This document shows positions 13,307 to 20,114 of a stretch of 33,443 nucleotides of DNA, piece after piece. The position numbers were made by a program, and so were the translations under genes. The notes beneath the pieces were generated by a model that was given only the letters and a program-made list of their open reading frames with translations, made no database searches and was not told the DNA's origin. Source of the DNA: Mariprofundaceae bacterium (GTDB lineage Bacteria; Pseudomonadota; Zetaproteobacteria; Mariprofundales; Mariprofundaceae); NCBI GenBank assembly GCA_021734365.1, contig JAIPJD010000002.1, positions 1 to 33,443 of the forward strand, read 5' to 3'. Within the stretch, counting starts at the first letter, position 1. Each line of letters starts with the position of its first letter.

Positions 13307-15706
13307 ATCCAATCACTGACTGACCGGCTGCCGCTGCTGGCTCCAGCAACAGGATGGCTGGCGGGGCTGGCTGTTGCCCGGATTGAATCGGTTTCCCTTG
13401 AACTCACCATCGCTATCACACTTGTTGTCTGCCTGTCACTGCCGCTGATCAAATCAGGTCGAACACTCATTTTCTCACTATTCGCCGGGCTTGTCTGGGG
13501 GCTGTTCATGCTCTTCCAGGATGCACAAACAGTCAGCGTGGATGAGAGCTGGTTGCATGGGAGTCAGAAGGTTTCAGCTACGGTCGAAATGCTGGAGCAG
13601 TCGTCATCTTTCACCCGCCTGAGAATGATTGATATTGAACGCGAAGACGGTGCGAAACTGGCCGGAAAAGCGGATGCCTACCTCTATGGCAGGGAGCGGG
13701 AGCCTGTCATTCGGGTGGGGGACAGGGTGAAGGTCAATTTACAACTTCATCTTCCACGCAACATGTTAAACCCCGGATATTTTGATTATCGAACATACTG
13801 CTTTGACAGACATATTGCCCTTATCGGCAGTGCAAAGGGTCTTGAGGTTTTATGGCAGGGTGGCTCATTGATTGAGAGAGGAAGAGAGCGGATCAACGAA
13901 GTGATTTCCGCTGCAGAGAGTCAGGCATCCGGTGTCCTCAGGGCTCTGCTTCTGGCAGATAGAAGTGGCGTAACCATAGAACAACATGAATATTTTGCGG
14001 CAGCTGGCGCATCTCATCTTCTGGCAATTTCAGGCCTTCATGTGGGTATGGTGGCAGGATGGGGCTTTATTGTGTTCTGGTGGCTGCTAACACGCAGGGA
14101 GGCATGGATTGTAGCGTGGCCGGTGCGTAAGCTGGCTCTGACAGCCGGGGTGCTCATGGCTGTTGGCTATGCAACACTGGCAGGCTGGCCCCTGACGGCT
14201 CAGAGGGCGTTGCTTATGTTAGGGGCGGCTTTGCTGGCATGGTGGCTGCGAGACCGTTCAGAGCCTCTGAACACAATGTTCGCCGCCCTATTGTTTATTC
14301 TTGTTATTGATCCGGCAGCCATTGGCTCAATTTCACTCTGGCTCTCTTTTACAGCTGTAACGGCACTGCTGATCTGGAGCAGCCGTTTAGCAAACGAGCC
14401 CGATATCTCTGTCCTGAAAAAGGCCCGAAAATGGATTGCCGGACTCTTCTGGGTCAGCGTGGTGGCAGCATTGGCAACCCTGCCAATAATAGCCGATCTG
14501 TTTGGCCGGATTCCCACTTATACCCTTGTTGCCAATATGTTTCTTGTGCCGCTTTACACTCTCTATGTACTGCCGCTCTCCATTATGGGTGAGCTTCTGG
14601 CCCTTATGGGGGTGACAGGCGTTGCGGCAGACGTGTTTGCATGGGCAGCAGCGGGAGTTTCTGAAGGAGACAGCGTTCTGCTGTTACTGAAAAGCTGGCC
14701 GGCTGGAAATCTCTGGATTCCGGCTGTTCCGGTATATGCGACACTCTTTTATGCTTCTGGAATAATACTCTCCGGATTCCTGCTGGTTCGGCAATATCAT
14801 GCCGGAGCTCTCATCTCTGCTGTTCTGACTCTGGCACTCTATCTGTTGATGGTGATTCCGGAGCGCCCTGCCGATGATCCGGTGCTGGTGGTGTGGGATG
14901 TGGGGCAGGGGGCTGCATCAACGCTGGCAATGCCGGATGGCAGGGTCATGGTTGTTGACTCACCGGGCAGGTATGGCAGCCGTTTCAATGGTGGAACCAT
15001 TGTAGCTGAAGGCCTGAGGCATCAGGGGGTGGTGCATGCGGACGTGGTGCTAATCTCCCACGCCCAGTCCGACCATGCAGGGGGCATAGGCCGTCTGCTG
15101 GAGCATCTGCGTGGTGTCGGGGAAATCTGGGTCGCAGATATACCTGAAAATCGCAGTTACATACCAATGGCAGGAGCAATCAGACATGTTGGAGCGCGTG
15201 GGGGGATGGTTCGCTGGCTAAAAAGGGGAGACCGGCTCAAGTTTGGAGATGCTGATGTAGAGGTGTTATGGCCTCCCAAAGGGTATGCTCCGTATAAACA
15301 CAATAACGCCTCGCTGGTTCTTTCCATGCAGCTGCCGACCGGAGAGAAGCTTCTTTTCCCGGCAGATATTGAGCGTGAGGGGGAATCCGGGATGGTTCGA
15401 ACCGGCATTGGTCATCACGACGTTATGCTGGTTCCTCACCATGGCAGCCGGACATCAAGTCACCCTGCATGGGTTCAAAGCGTCAGCCCCGGTATTGCTA
15501 TCGTCCAGAGTGGCTTGAAGAACCGTTACCGGTTCCCTCGTCCGGAGGTTGTTGACCGATATGAAAAAGCAGGCGCAATAGTTCTGGACACAAAATATGG
15601 AGCCGTCTCTGTTCGCTTTGGAGATACACCGGAAGTCGGGCAGTATCGTCCTGAAGTGGCGGGCAAACGAGATACTGCATTGCAGTGGTGGCAGAGCACC
15701 CTATAA
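13307..15706 (+). CDS. comEC: DNA internalisation / competence protein ComEC (Rec2)
   Basis: This polytopic inner-membrane protein moves single-stranded DNA into the cytoplasm in natural transformation. From the first canonical ATG (13508) the product is 732 residues, containing the Competence-domain helices with H-L-L-A-I-S-G-L-H-V-G and a metallo-beta-lactamase-like domain (W-D-V-G-Q-G near 485, S-H-A-Q-S-D-H-A-G near 538, L-V-P-H-H-G-S near 657). However, the same frame is open back to 13280 and encodes two further hydrophobic helices beginning L-P-L-L-A-P-A-T-G-W-L-A-G, as in full-length ComEC. No ATG, GTG or TTG exists there. ATC at 13307, four bases after GGAG, or CTG at 13316 are candidates. 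The 5' limit given is therefore tentative. Confidence 0.88.
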   Translation: MQSLTDRLPLLAPATGWLAGLAVARIESVSLELTIAITLVVCLSLPLIKSGRTLIFSLFAGLVWGLFMLFQDAQTVSVDESWLHGSQKVSATVEMLEQSSSFTRLRMIDIEREDGAKLAGKADAYLYGREREPVIRVGDRVKVNLQLHLPRNMLNPGYFDYRTYCFDRHIALIGSAKGLEVLWQGGSLIERGRERINEVISAAESQASGVLRALLLADRSGVTIEQHEYFAAAGASHLLAISGLHVGMVAGWGFIVFWWLLTRREAWIVAWPVRKLALTAGVLMAVGYATLAGWPLTAQRALLMLGAALLAWWLRDRSEPLNTMFAALLFILVIDPAAIGSISLWLSFTAVTALLIWSSRLANEPDISVLKKARKWIAGLFWVSVVAALATLPIIADLFGRIPTYTLVANMFLVPLYTLYVLPLSIMGELLALMGVTGVAADVFAWAAAGVSEGDSVLLLLKSWPAGNLWIPAVPVYATLFYASGIILSGFLLVRQYHAGALISAVLTLALYLLMVIPERPADDPVLVVWDVGQGAASTLAMPDGRVMVVDSPGRYGSRFNGGTIVAEGLRHQGVVHADVVLISHAQSDHAGGIGRLLEHLRGVGEIWVADIPENRSYIPMAGAIRHVGARGGMVRWLKRGDRLKFGDADVEVLWPPKGYAPYKHNNASLVLSMQLPTGEKLLFPADIEREGESGMVRTGIGHHDVMLVPHHGSRTSSHPAWVQSVSPGIAIVQSGLKNRYRFPRPEVVDRYEKAGAIVLDTKYGAVSVRFGDTPEVGQYRPEVAGKRDTALQWWQSTL

Positions 15707-15707
15707 T
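15680..15707 (+). promoter_or_regulatory. Candidate sigma-70 promoter for exbB-exbD-lysC
   Basis: TTGCAG (15680-15685), a 16-base spacer and a perfect TATAAT (15702-15707) precede exbB by about 30 bases. The -10 box overlaps the comEC stop codon TAA (15704-15706), so it sits in the last codons of the upstream gene. It would give a leader of roughly 20 bases containing the GGAGG site. This is predicted from the pattern only. Confidence 0.55.
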
Positions 15708-15735
15708 CCCGGCATCTTTCCAGCGGAGGTGAATA

Positions 15736-16341
15736 GTGTACGAGTTTATCGTTCAGGGTGGCACAGTCATGTATATCCTGTTGGCCGCCTCTGTTCTGGC
15801 ACTGACCATTATCTTTGAGCGTGCATGGAGCCTTCGCCGCTCTGTTGTCCTGCCTGCAAAGGTGATTGAAGATATTGAAGGGGCAGTTCGCTCCGGTGAT
15901 GTTGATACCGCTGTTCAGATGTGCGGTGACCATAATACGGCCATGAGCCGCATTTTATGGGTGGCACTGAATAATCGTGGTGTGCAACGCAGTGTAATGA
16001 AGGAGATTCTGGAAGAGGTTGGCCGCCAGGAGGTGGCACACCTGGAACGTTATATTGGCGTGCTGGGTGTGATTGCAGCCATCTCTCCATTGCTGGGCCT
16101 TTTGGGAACTGTACTTGGTATGATCGAAGTCTTTCAGGTGATCTCCATTGAGGGTGTGGGCAAAGCTGACATTCTTGCCGGTGGTATTTCCACTGCCCTG
16201 AATACCACGGCAGCCGGCCTCTCAGTTGCGATTCCTGCACTGGTGGCTTACCGCTATTTTGAATCAAGGGTTAACAGTTTTGTGATAGAGATTGAGCAGC
16301 ATGCACTCTATTTTGTTGAGATGTTGAAAGGCGAGCGTTAA
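15736..16341 (+). CDS. exbB: ExbB/TolQ/MotA-family proton channel subunit
   Basis: A 201-residue inner-membrane protein with three hydrophobic segments, about residues 10-30, 110-135 and 150-175, as in ExbB and TolQ. The diagnostic second-to-third helix region reads P-L-L-G-L-L-G-T-V-L-G-M near 118 and A-L-N-T-T-A-A-G-L near 155, carrying the conserved Thr residues of the proton path. With ExbD it uses the proton gradient to drive a TonB- or TolA-type protein. The GTG start has GGAGG seven to eight bases upstream. The stop overlaps the exbD start by one base. No tonB, tolA or receptor gene is in the window, so ExbB versus TolQ rests on size and pairing. Confidence 0.88.
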   Translation: MYEFIVQGGTVMYILLAASVLALTIIFERAWSLRRSVVLPAKVIEDIEGAVRSGDVDTAVQMCGDHNTAMSRILWVALNNRGVQRSVMKEILEEVGRQEVAHLERYIGVLGVIAAISPLLGLLGTVLGMIEVFQVISIEGVGKADILAGGISTALNTTAAGLSVAIPALVAYRYFESRVNSFVIEIEQHALYFVEMLKGER

Positions 16342-16754
16342 TGAAGCTTCGAGACCGGAAAAAAGCTGATTACCTGGTGGATATAACGCCACTGGTGGAT
16401 GTTGTTTTTCTGATGCTGATATTCTTTATGGTCTCTACCAGTTTCAAGATGGACAGCACACTCAAGCTCGAGCTTCCAACCAGTCAGTCGAAAGCAGAGG
16501 AGGCGGAACAGCAGGAGGTTGTTATCAGTGTGAATGGCAGCGGGCAGCTCTTTGTGCAGGATGAGCCGGTTAAGGATGCCGATCTTCGCCGCCGGATTCT
16601 GAATATAAGTAAGGGTGACCCGAATATGCGCGTTGTATTGCGTGCCGATGCCGATGCACGACATCGCCGGGTGGTCTATATCCTTGATACAATCAGGGAG
16701 CTTGGAATGGGCAAGGTGGGGATTGCCACTGCGTATCAGAAGGCCGAAAACTGA
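16341..16754 (+). CDS. exbD: ExbD/TolR-family biopolymer transport protein
   Basis: A 137-residue protein with a short cytoplasmic N-terminus, one transmembrane helix at about 15-36 and a periplasmic domain. The helix starts with the conserved D-I-T-P-L-V-D-V-V-F sequence, whose Asp (D20) is the proton-binding residue of ExbD and TolR. The periplasmic part ends with V-V-L-R-A-D-A-D and a V-V-Y-I-L-D segment typical of the fold. It overlaps exbB by one base (TAATG) and lysC by one base (TGATG), so all three are translationally coupled. It works with ExbB to energise outer-membrane transport or envelope processes. Confidence 0.92.
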   Translation: MKLRDRKKADYLVDITPLVDVVFLMLIFFMVSTSFKMDSTLKLELPTSQSKAEEAEQQEVVISVNGSGQLFVQDEPVKDADLRRRILNISKGDPNMRVVLRADADARHRRVVYILDTIRELGMGKVGIATAYQKAEN

Positions 16755-17974
16755 TGCGTATTGTGCAGAAATATGGTGGCACCTCTGTAGGAAACCCTGA
16801 TCGTATTCGTAAGACAGCCGATATTGTCGAAACATCTTTGAAAGCAGGTGATGAGATCACAGTGGTTGTTTCCGCTATGAGTGGTGAGACCAACCGCCTG
16901 ATCAGCATGGCACATGAGATGGATCAGGCCGCGTGCCCCAGAGAGCTTGATGCGCTGGTGGCAACGGGTGAACAGGTAACGGCTGCACTGCTGTCTATTG
17001 AGCTGCAGCGCCGTGGAATTCGGGCATACTCATTCAATGGGGCACAGGCCGGGTTTATAACCAGCGGCAATCATTCCCGTGCCAGAATATGCAATATTGA
17101 GAGCCATCGTCTTATTCGACATCTGGAGAAGGGCGAGGTGCCCGTGGTTGCAGGGTTTCAGGGTGTTGATGAAGATGGAAATATTACCACGCTGGGCCGT
17201 GGCGGATCAGACACCTCCGCAGTTGCACTGGCCATCGCCCTGAAGGCGGATCGGTGTGATATCTATACCGATGTGGACGGGGTCTACACGACTGATCCAA
17301 GAATTGTACCTGATGCATCTAAAATCGATCGTATCAGTTATGAAGAGATGCTGGAGTTTGCATCGCTGGGGGCGAAAGTGTTGCAGACCAGAAGTGTTGA
17401 GCTGGCCATGCGATTTAATATGCCCATTCATCTGCGCTCCAGCTTTGAATCGGTCGATGGTACTTTTGTGGTGAAAGAGGATGAAACGATGGAACGAGCA
17501 GCAATTACCGGTGTGACATATAACCGCGATGAGGCAAAGGTAACCATTCAGGGGATTCCGGATCATCCCGGAATTGCGGCCAATGTGTTCGGTCCTGTTG
17601 CCGATGCCGGGATTAACGTTGATGTGATTGTTCAGAACGTCAGTGAGCAGGGTCATACCGACATTACCTTTACGGTGCCCCGTGCCGATTATGCTTCAAC
17701 TATGGCACTGTTAAAGGAGTCCTGCGAAAGGATGCAGGCTCGCAACGTTCTGGGTGACAACACGGTAGCCAAGGTTTCGATTATCGGTGTCGGTATGCGT
17801 TCGCATGCAGGTGTAGCCAAGGATATGTTTACAGTCCTGGCAAAAGAGAATATCAATATTCAGATGATTACCACCAGTGAGATCAAGGTAACAGTGGTGA
17901 TTGATGAGGGCTCTGTTGATCAGGCCATCCGTTCGCTGCATGCCACATTCGGCCTGAGTCAGTCGGCATCATAA
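16754..17974 (+). CDS. lysC: Aspartate kinase
   Basis: A 406-residue monofunctional aspartokinase catalysing the first step toward lysine, threonine, methionine and diaminopimelate. The kinase core opens with K-Y-G-G-T-S-V-G and includes G-R-G-G-S-D-T-S-A near 156 and the nucleotide-binding T-D-V-D-G-V-Y-T-T-D-P near 175. Two ACT domains at about 265-405 give feedback control by lysine or threonine. As in many bacteria, an internal start could give a separate beta subunit, but none was singled out. Its start overlaps the exbD stop, an unusual coupling of amino-acid synthesis to a transport energiser, and csrA follows 47 bases later. Confidence 0.97.
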   Translation: MRIVQKYGGTSVGNPDRIRKTADIVETSLKAGDEITVVVSAMSGETNRLISMAHEMDQAACPRELDALVATGEQVTAALLSIELQRRGIRAYSFNGAQAGFITSGNHSRARICNIESHRLIRHLEKGEVPVVAGFQGVDEDGNITTLGRGGSDTSAVALAIALKADRCDIYTDVDGVYTTDPRIVPDASKIDRISYEEMLEFASLGAKVLQTRSVELAMRFNMPIHLRSSFESVDGTFVVKEDETMERAAITGVTYNRDEAKVTIQGIPDHPGIAANVFGPVADAGINVDVIVQNVSEQGHTDITFTVPRADYASTMALLKESCERMQARNVLGDNTVAKVSIIGVGMRSHAGVAKDMFTVLAKENINIQMITTSEIKVTVVIDEGSVDQAIRSLHATFGLSQSAS

Positions 17975-17975
17975 C

Positions 17976-18004
17976 TTGCACAATGTATCATATGGGTCTA
18001 TCTA
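17976..18004 (+). promoter_or_regulatory. Candidate csrA promoter
   Basis: TTGCAC (17976-17981), a 17-base spacer and TATCTA (17999-18004) lie directly after the lysC stop and about 18 bases before the csrA ATG. This would let csrA be expressed apart from the upstream operon. The predicted leader is very short. Pattern-based only. Confidence 0.4.
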
Positions 18005-18021
18005 ATAGCAGAGGATAAATC

Positions 18022-18237
18022 ATGTTGATACTTACTCGAAAGTCCGGTGAAACCATCACTATTGGGGAAAACATCCAGATCCGTATTCTGGGCGTCAAGG
18101 GTGGACAGGTTCGTATTGGTATTGATGCACCACGTGAGGTCTCTGTTAACCGTGAAGAGGTGAATGCCCGGGTTCAGGCCGAAGGTGATGTTACCAGCCC
18201 TGAAGCCGCCCTGGCTGCCGCCGCTTCCAAATCCTGA
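18022..18237 (+). CDS. csrA: Carbon storage regulator CsrA (RsmA)
   Basis: A 71-residue RNA-binding global regulator that binds GGA motifs near ribosome sites to repress or stabilise mRNAs. It begins [10 protein letters not shown], with the conserved N-terminal strand and Arg6 used in RNA contact, and has [11 protein letters not shown] and V-N-R-E-E-V further on. The last 20 residues are an Ala/Ser-rich tail longer than in E. coli (61 residues). AGAGGA precedes the ATG. The lysC-csrA order is shared with several Gammaproteobacteria. Confidence 0.97.
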   Translation: MLILTRKSGETITIGENIQIRILGVKGGQVRIGIDAPREVSVNREEVNARVQAEGDVTSPEAALAAAASKS

Positions 18238-18283
18238 TTCCCCCTCACTGATCATTTAGTCCGTAATGTGATACCGATTCTTC

Positions 18284-18312
18284 TTGCAAATGATAATGAT
18301 AATGATTATCAT
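18284..18312 (+). promoter_or_regulatory. Candidate fur promoter, predicted leaderless
   Basis: TTGCAA (18284-18289) and TATCAT (18307-18312) are separated by exactly 17 bases. Seven further bases lead to A18320, the first base of the fur ATG, so a transcript from this promoter would start at or within a base of the start codon. No Shine-Dalgarno sequence is present before that ATG, in keeping with a leaderless message. The Fur box fills the spacer and the -10 region. Confidence 0.6.
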
Positions 18313-18313
18313 T
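18292..18313. promoter_or_regulatory. Fur box (iron-responsive operator)
   Basis: Positions 18292-18310 match the classical 19-base Fur consensus, GATAATGATAATCATTATC, at 18 of 19 positions. Positions 18295-18313 form a perfect 9-1-9 palindrome, AATGATAATGATTATCATT, which includes the 7-1-7 motif. It lies within the predicted promoter immediately before fur, so iron-loaded Fur would block its own operon and the FTR1 permease downstream. Confidence 0.92.
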
Positions 18314-18319
18314 CTTGCC

Positions 18320-18700
18320 ATGCTCAAATTAACTTCTCATCGCGAGACAATCCTCAAGTTCATTAATGCATCCAATGCCCACTGGGATGCCGAAGAGCTG
18401 GCGCGTGCATTGTCTGATTCCGGGAAGACCATCGGTATTGCAACGGTCTACCGTGGGCTTGCAGCTCTGGACGAGGCTGGATTGATCGCATCTGTCCAAC
18501 TCGGTGACAGGAAGCGCTATGAGTGCGCTGATAAAAAACACCATGATCACCTTGTCTGTACTGAGTGTGGCGCTATTGAAGAGTTTGTTCAGGCAAAGAT
18601 CGAGCAGCTTCAGGAACAGGTGGCCAAAGAGAACGGGTTTGAAATCACAGGTCATCAACTGTTGATTTTTGGGCTCTGCAGAGGCTGTAGAAATGCGTAA
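18320..18700 (+). CDS. fur: Fur-family ferric uptake regulator
   Basis: A 126-residue metal-dependent repressor. The N-terminal winged helix includes I-G-I-A-T-V-Y-R-G-L near residues 38-47. The dimerisation part has the metal ligands K-K-H-H-D-H-L-V-C-x-x-C-G near 72-84 and a C-terminal C-R-G-C pair. It is somewhat shorter at the N-terminus than E. coli Fur (148). The ATG at 18320 is chosen because the upstream in-frame ATGs (18290, 18296 and 18302) lie inside the Fur box and encode a meaningless M/I run. With the consensus operator at its promoter and an iron permease 36 bases downstream, a true Fur role is likelier than Zur or PerR. Confidence 0.88.
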   Translation: MLKLTSHRETILKFINASNAHWDAEELARALSDSGKTIGIATVYRGLAALDEAGLIASVQLGDRKRYECADKKHHDHLVCTECGAIEEFVQAKIEQLQEQVAKENGFEITGHQLLIFGLCRGCRNA

Positions 18701-18736
18701 TAAGTTTGTAACAAATAGAAAACAGGAGTTATATCG

Positions 18737-19576
18737 ATGATATCTGCACTGGCTATAGTCTTTCGTGAGATGCTGGAGATGGTGCTGGTACTGGGCGTTT
18801 TGCTGGCAGCAACCCGGGGCATGCCTGAAACCAGACGCTGGATAGGTGCCGGCGCTGCTATTGGTCTGCTGGGGGCCTGCATTGTTGCATGGTTTATGGA
18901 AGAGCTGGAAAACGCAATGACCGGTGATGGCGAATTTCTGTTTAATGCAATTGTACTTTCACTGGCATCGCTGTTCATTGCATGGACGGTGATCTGGATG
19001 AGTCAACATGGCAGGCAAATGAGCCAACGCATAAAACAGATCGGCACCTCTGTTGTTGAAGGGGAACTTCCGCTTAAAGCCCTGATGTTTGTATCACTTG
19101 CGGCCGTTCTGCGTGAAGGGTCTGAGGCAGTCTTCTTTTTGTTCGGTTTTTTACAGGCGGGTCAGGATGCGGTTGGTATGTTTATGGGCGGGCTGCTTGG
19201 TGTTTTCCTGGGTGGGTTGACCGGTTATCTCCTGTATCGGGGGCTTGTTGTCATTCCGATAAAACAGCTGTTTTTTGTGACTGGTATATTACTGATGTTA
19301 CTGGCAGCAGGTATGGCATCTCAGGCGGCATGGAATCTCGTTGTGATTGATATGATACCTCCGCTGGTGGACTCGCTCTGGAATACATCATCGTGGCTTT
19401 CACAGGAGAGTTTTATTGGAGAGTTACTGAATGTTCTGATCGGCTATGATGAAAACCCGAGTGGTATGCAGTTACTGGTTTTTGTTATCGCTCTGGCGCT
19501 GATGTTGCTGCTGGATCATTACTATCGTCCAGAGATAACGGAGAAGAGGTCAACCTCGAGCCCGGTCAATAGTTAG
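18737..19576 (+). CDS. FTR1-family high-affinity iron permease
   Basis: A 279-residue polytopic protein with about seven hydrophobic segments. It has two copies of the iron-binding R-E-x-x-E signature: R-E-M-L-E at about 11-15 and R-E-G-S-E near 130. FTR1/EfeU proteins move ferric iron across the inner membrane, often together with an oxidase or EfeO/EfeB partners; none is present here. AGGAG lies eight bases before the ATG. Its position 36 bases after fur, behind the same Fur box, makes a self-contained iron-repressed uptake operon. Confidence 0.93.
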   Translation: MISALAIVFREMLEMVLVLGVLLAATRGMPETRRWIGAGAAIGLLGACIVAWFMEELENAMTGDGEFLFNAIVLSLASLFIAWTVIWMSQHGRQMSQRIKQIGTSVVEGELPLKALMFVSLAAVLREGSEAVFFLFGFLQAGQDAVGMFMGGLLGVFLGGLTGYLLYRGLVVIPIKQLFFVTGILLMLLAAGMASQAAWNLVVIDMIPPLVDSLWNTSSWLSQESFIGELLNVLIGYDENPSGMQLLVFVIALALMLLLDHYYRPEITEKRSTSSPVNS

Positions 19577-19610
19577 TTAAATACCGGGCAGCTATCTCTT
19601 CAACCCGGGG

Positions 19611-19832
19611 TTACCTGTCGCTCTCCATCTCTGAGGCAATGGTCTTGATAGAGGCTTCGGGAATACAACGGTCATTACTATGAGCCACAGGTGCATAGAT
19701 GCAGAGGCCACGGCAATGGCCACGCTCGGCATCAATACCCCGCTGCCTGAGTCCGGACAGCAGTTCCGGCCCGCCGTGCTCACGGCATTCCGGCCCGAGG
19801 CAGACCTCAATATGTGTTGTCTCTGTTTTCAA
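19611..19832 (-). CDS. Small thioredoxin-fold [2Fe-2S] ferredoxin, copy A
   Basis: A 73-residue protein with cysteines spaced C-x4-C-x23-C-x3-C (C-L-G-P-E-C and C-R-G-L-C), matching the short thioredoxin-like [2Fe-2S] family related to the NuoE C-terminal domain. The only in-frame start is a TTG at 19832 with no clear ribosome site, 17 bases after the stop of copy B, so translation may depend on coupling. The electron partner is unknown. It is a clear duplicate of the gene at 19850. Confidence 0.78.
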   Translation of the reverse strand: MKTETTHIEVCLGPECREHGGPELLSGLRQRGIDAERGHCRGLCIYAPVAHSNDRCIPEASIKTIASEMESDR

Positions 19833-19849
19833 TGCGTTGTGATTAAAGG

Positions 19850-20062
19850 TTAAAGCCGCTCGAAAATCTCATCGATCGAGGCTCTGGGGATGAATGTTTC
19901 ATTCACATGCACAACCGGAGAGTAGGGGCAGAGGCTTTGGCACTCTCCGGCTTCATAATCCACGCCAAGCGCTTGCAACTTTGTGGCGAGAGCTTCTCCA
20001 CCGTAGTCACGGCATCTGGGGCCATGGCACACGTTTATCCTCTTGCTGTTATCTGATTGCAT
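19850..20062 (-). CDS. Small thioredoxin-fold [2Fe-2S] ferredoxin, copy B
   Basis: A 70-residue protein with the same C-x4-C-x23-C-x3-C spacing as copy A (C-H-G-P-R-C and C-Q-S-L-C) and the same downstream Y-S-P-V-V-H-V and I-P-x-A-S-I blocks. The frame is open to 20263, but that extension overlaps the 3' end of the aminotransferase gene and is unlike any domain. The ATG at 20062, with a GAGAGAAG stretch upstream, is preferred. It is probably an electron carrier or Fe-S sensor. It follows the aminotransferase by 52 bases. Confidence 0.85.
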   Translation of the reverse strand: MQSDNSKRINVCHGPRCRDYGGEALATKLQALGVDYEAGECQSLCPYSPVVHVNETFIPRASIDEIFERL

Positions 20063-20114
20063 TACTTCTCTCTTGTTAGCGGTATGCTGCTGTTTCTTTA
20101 ACGGGGTGAGACAG

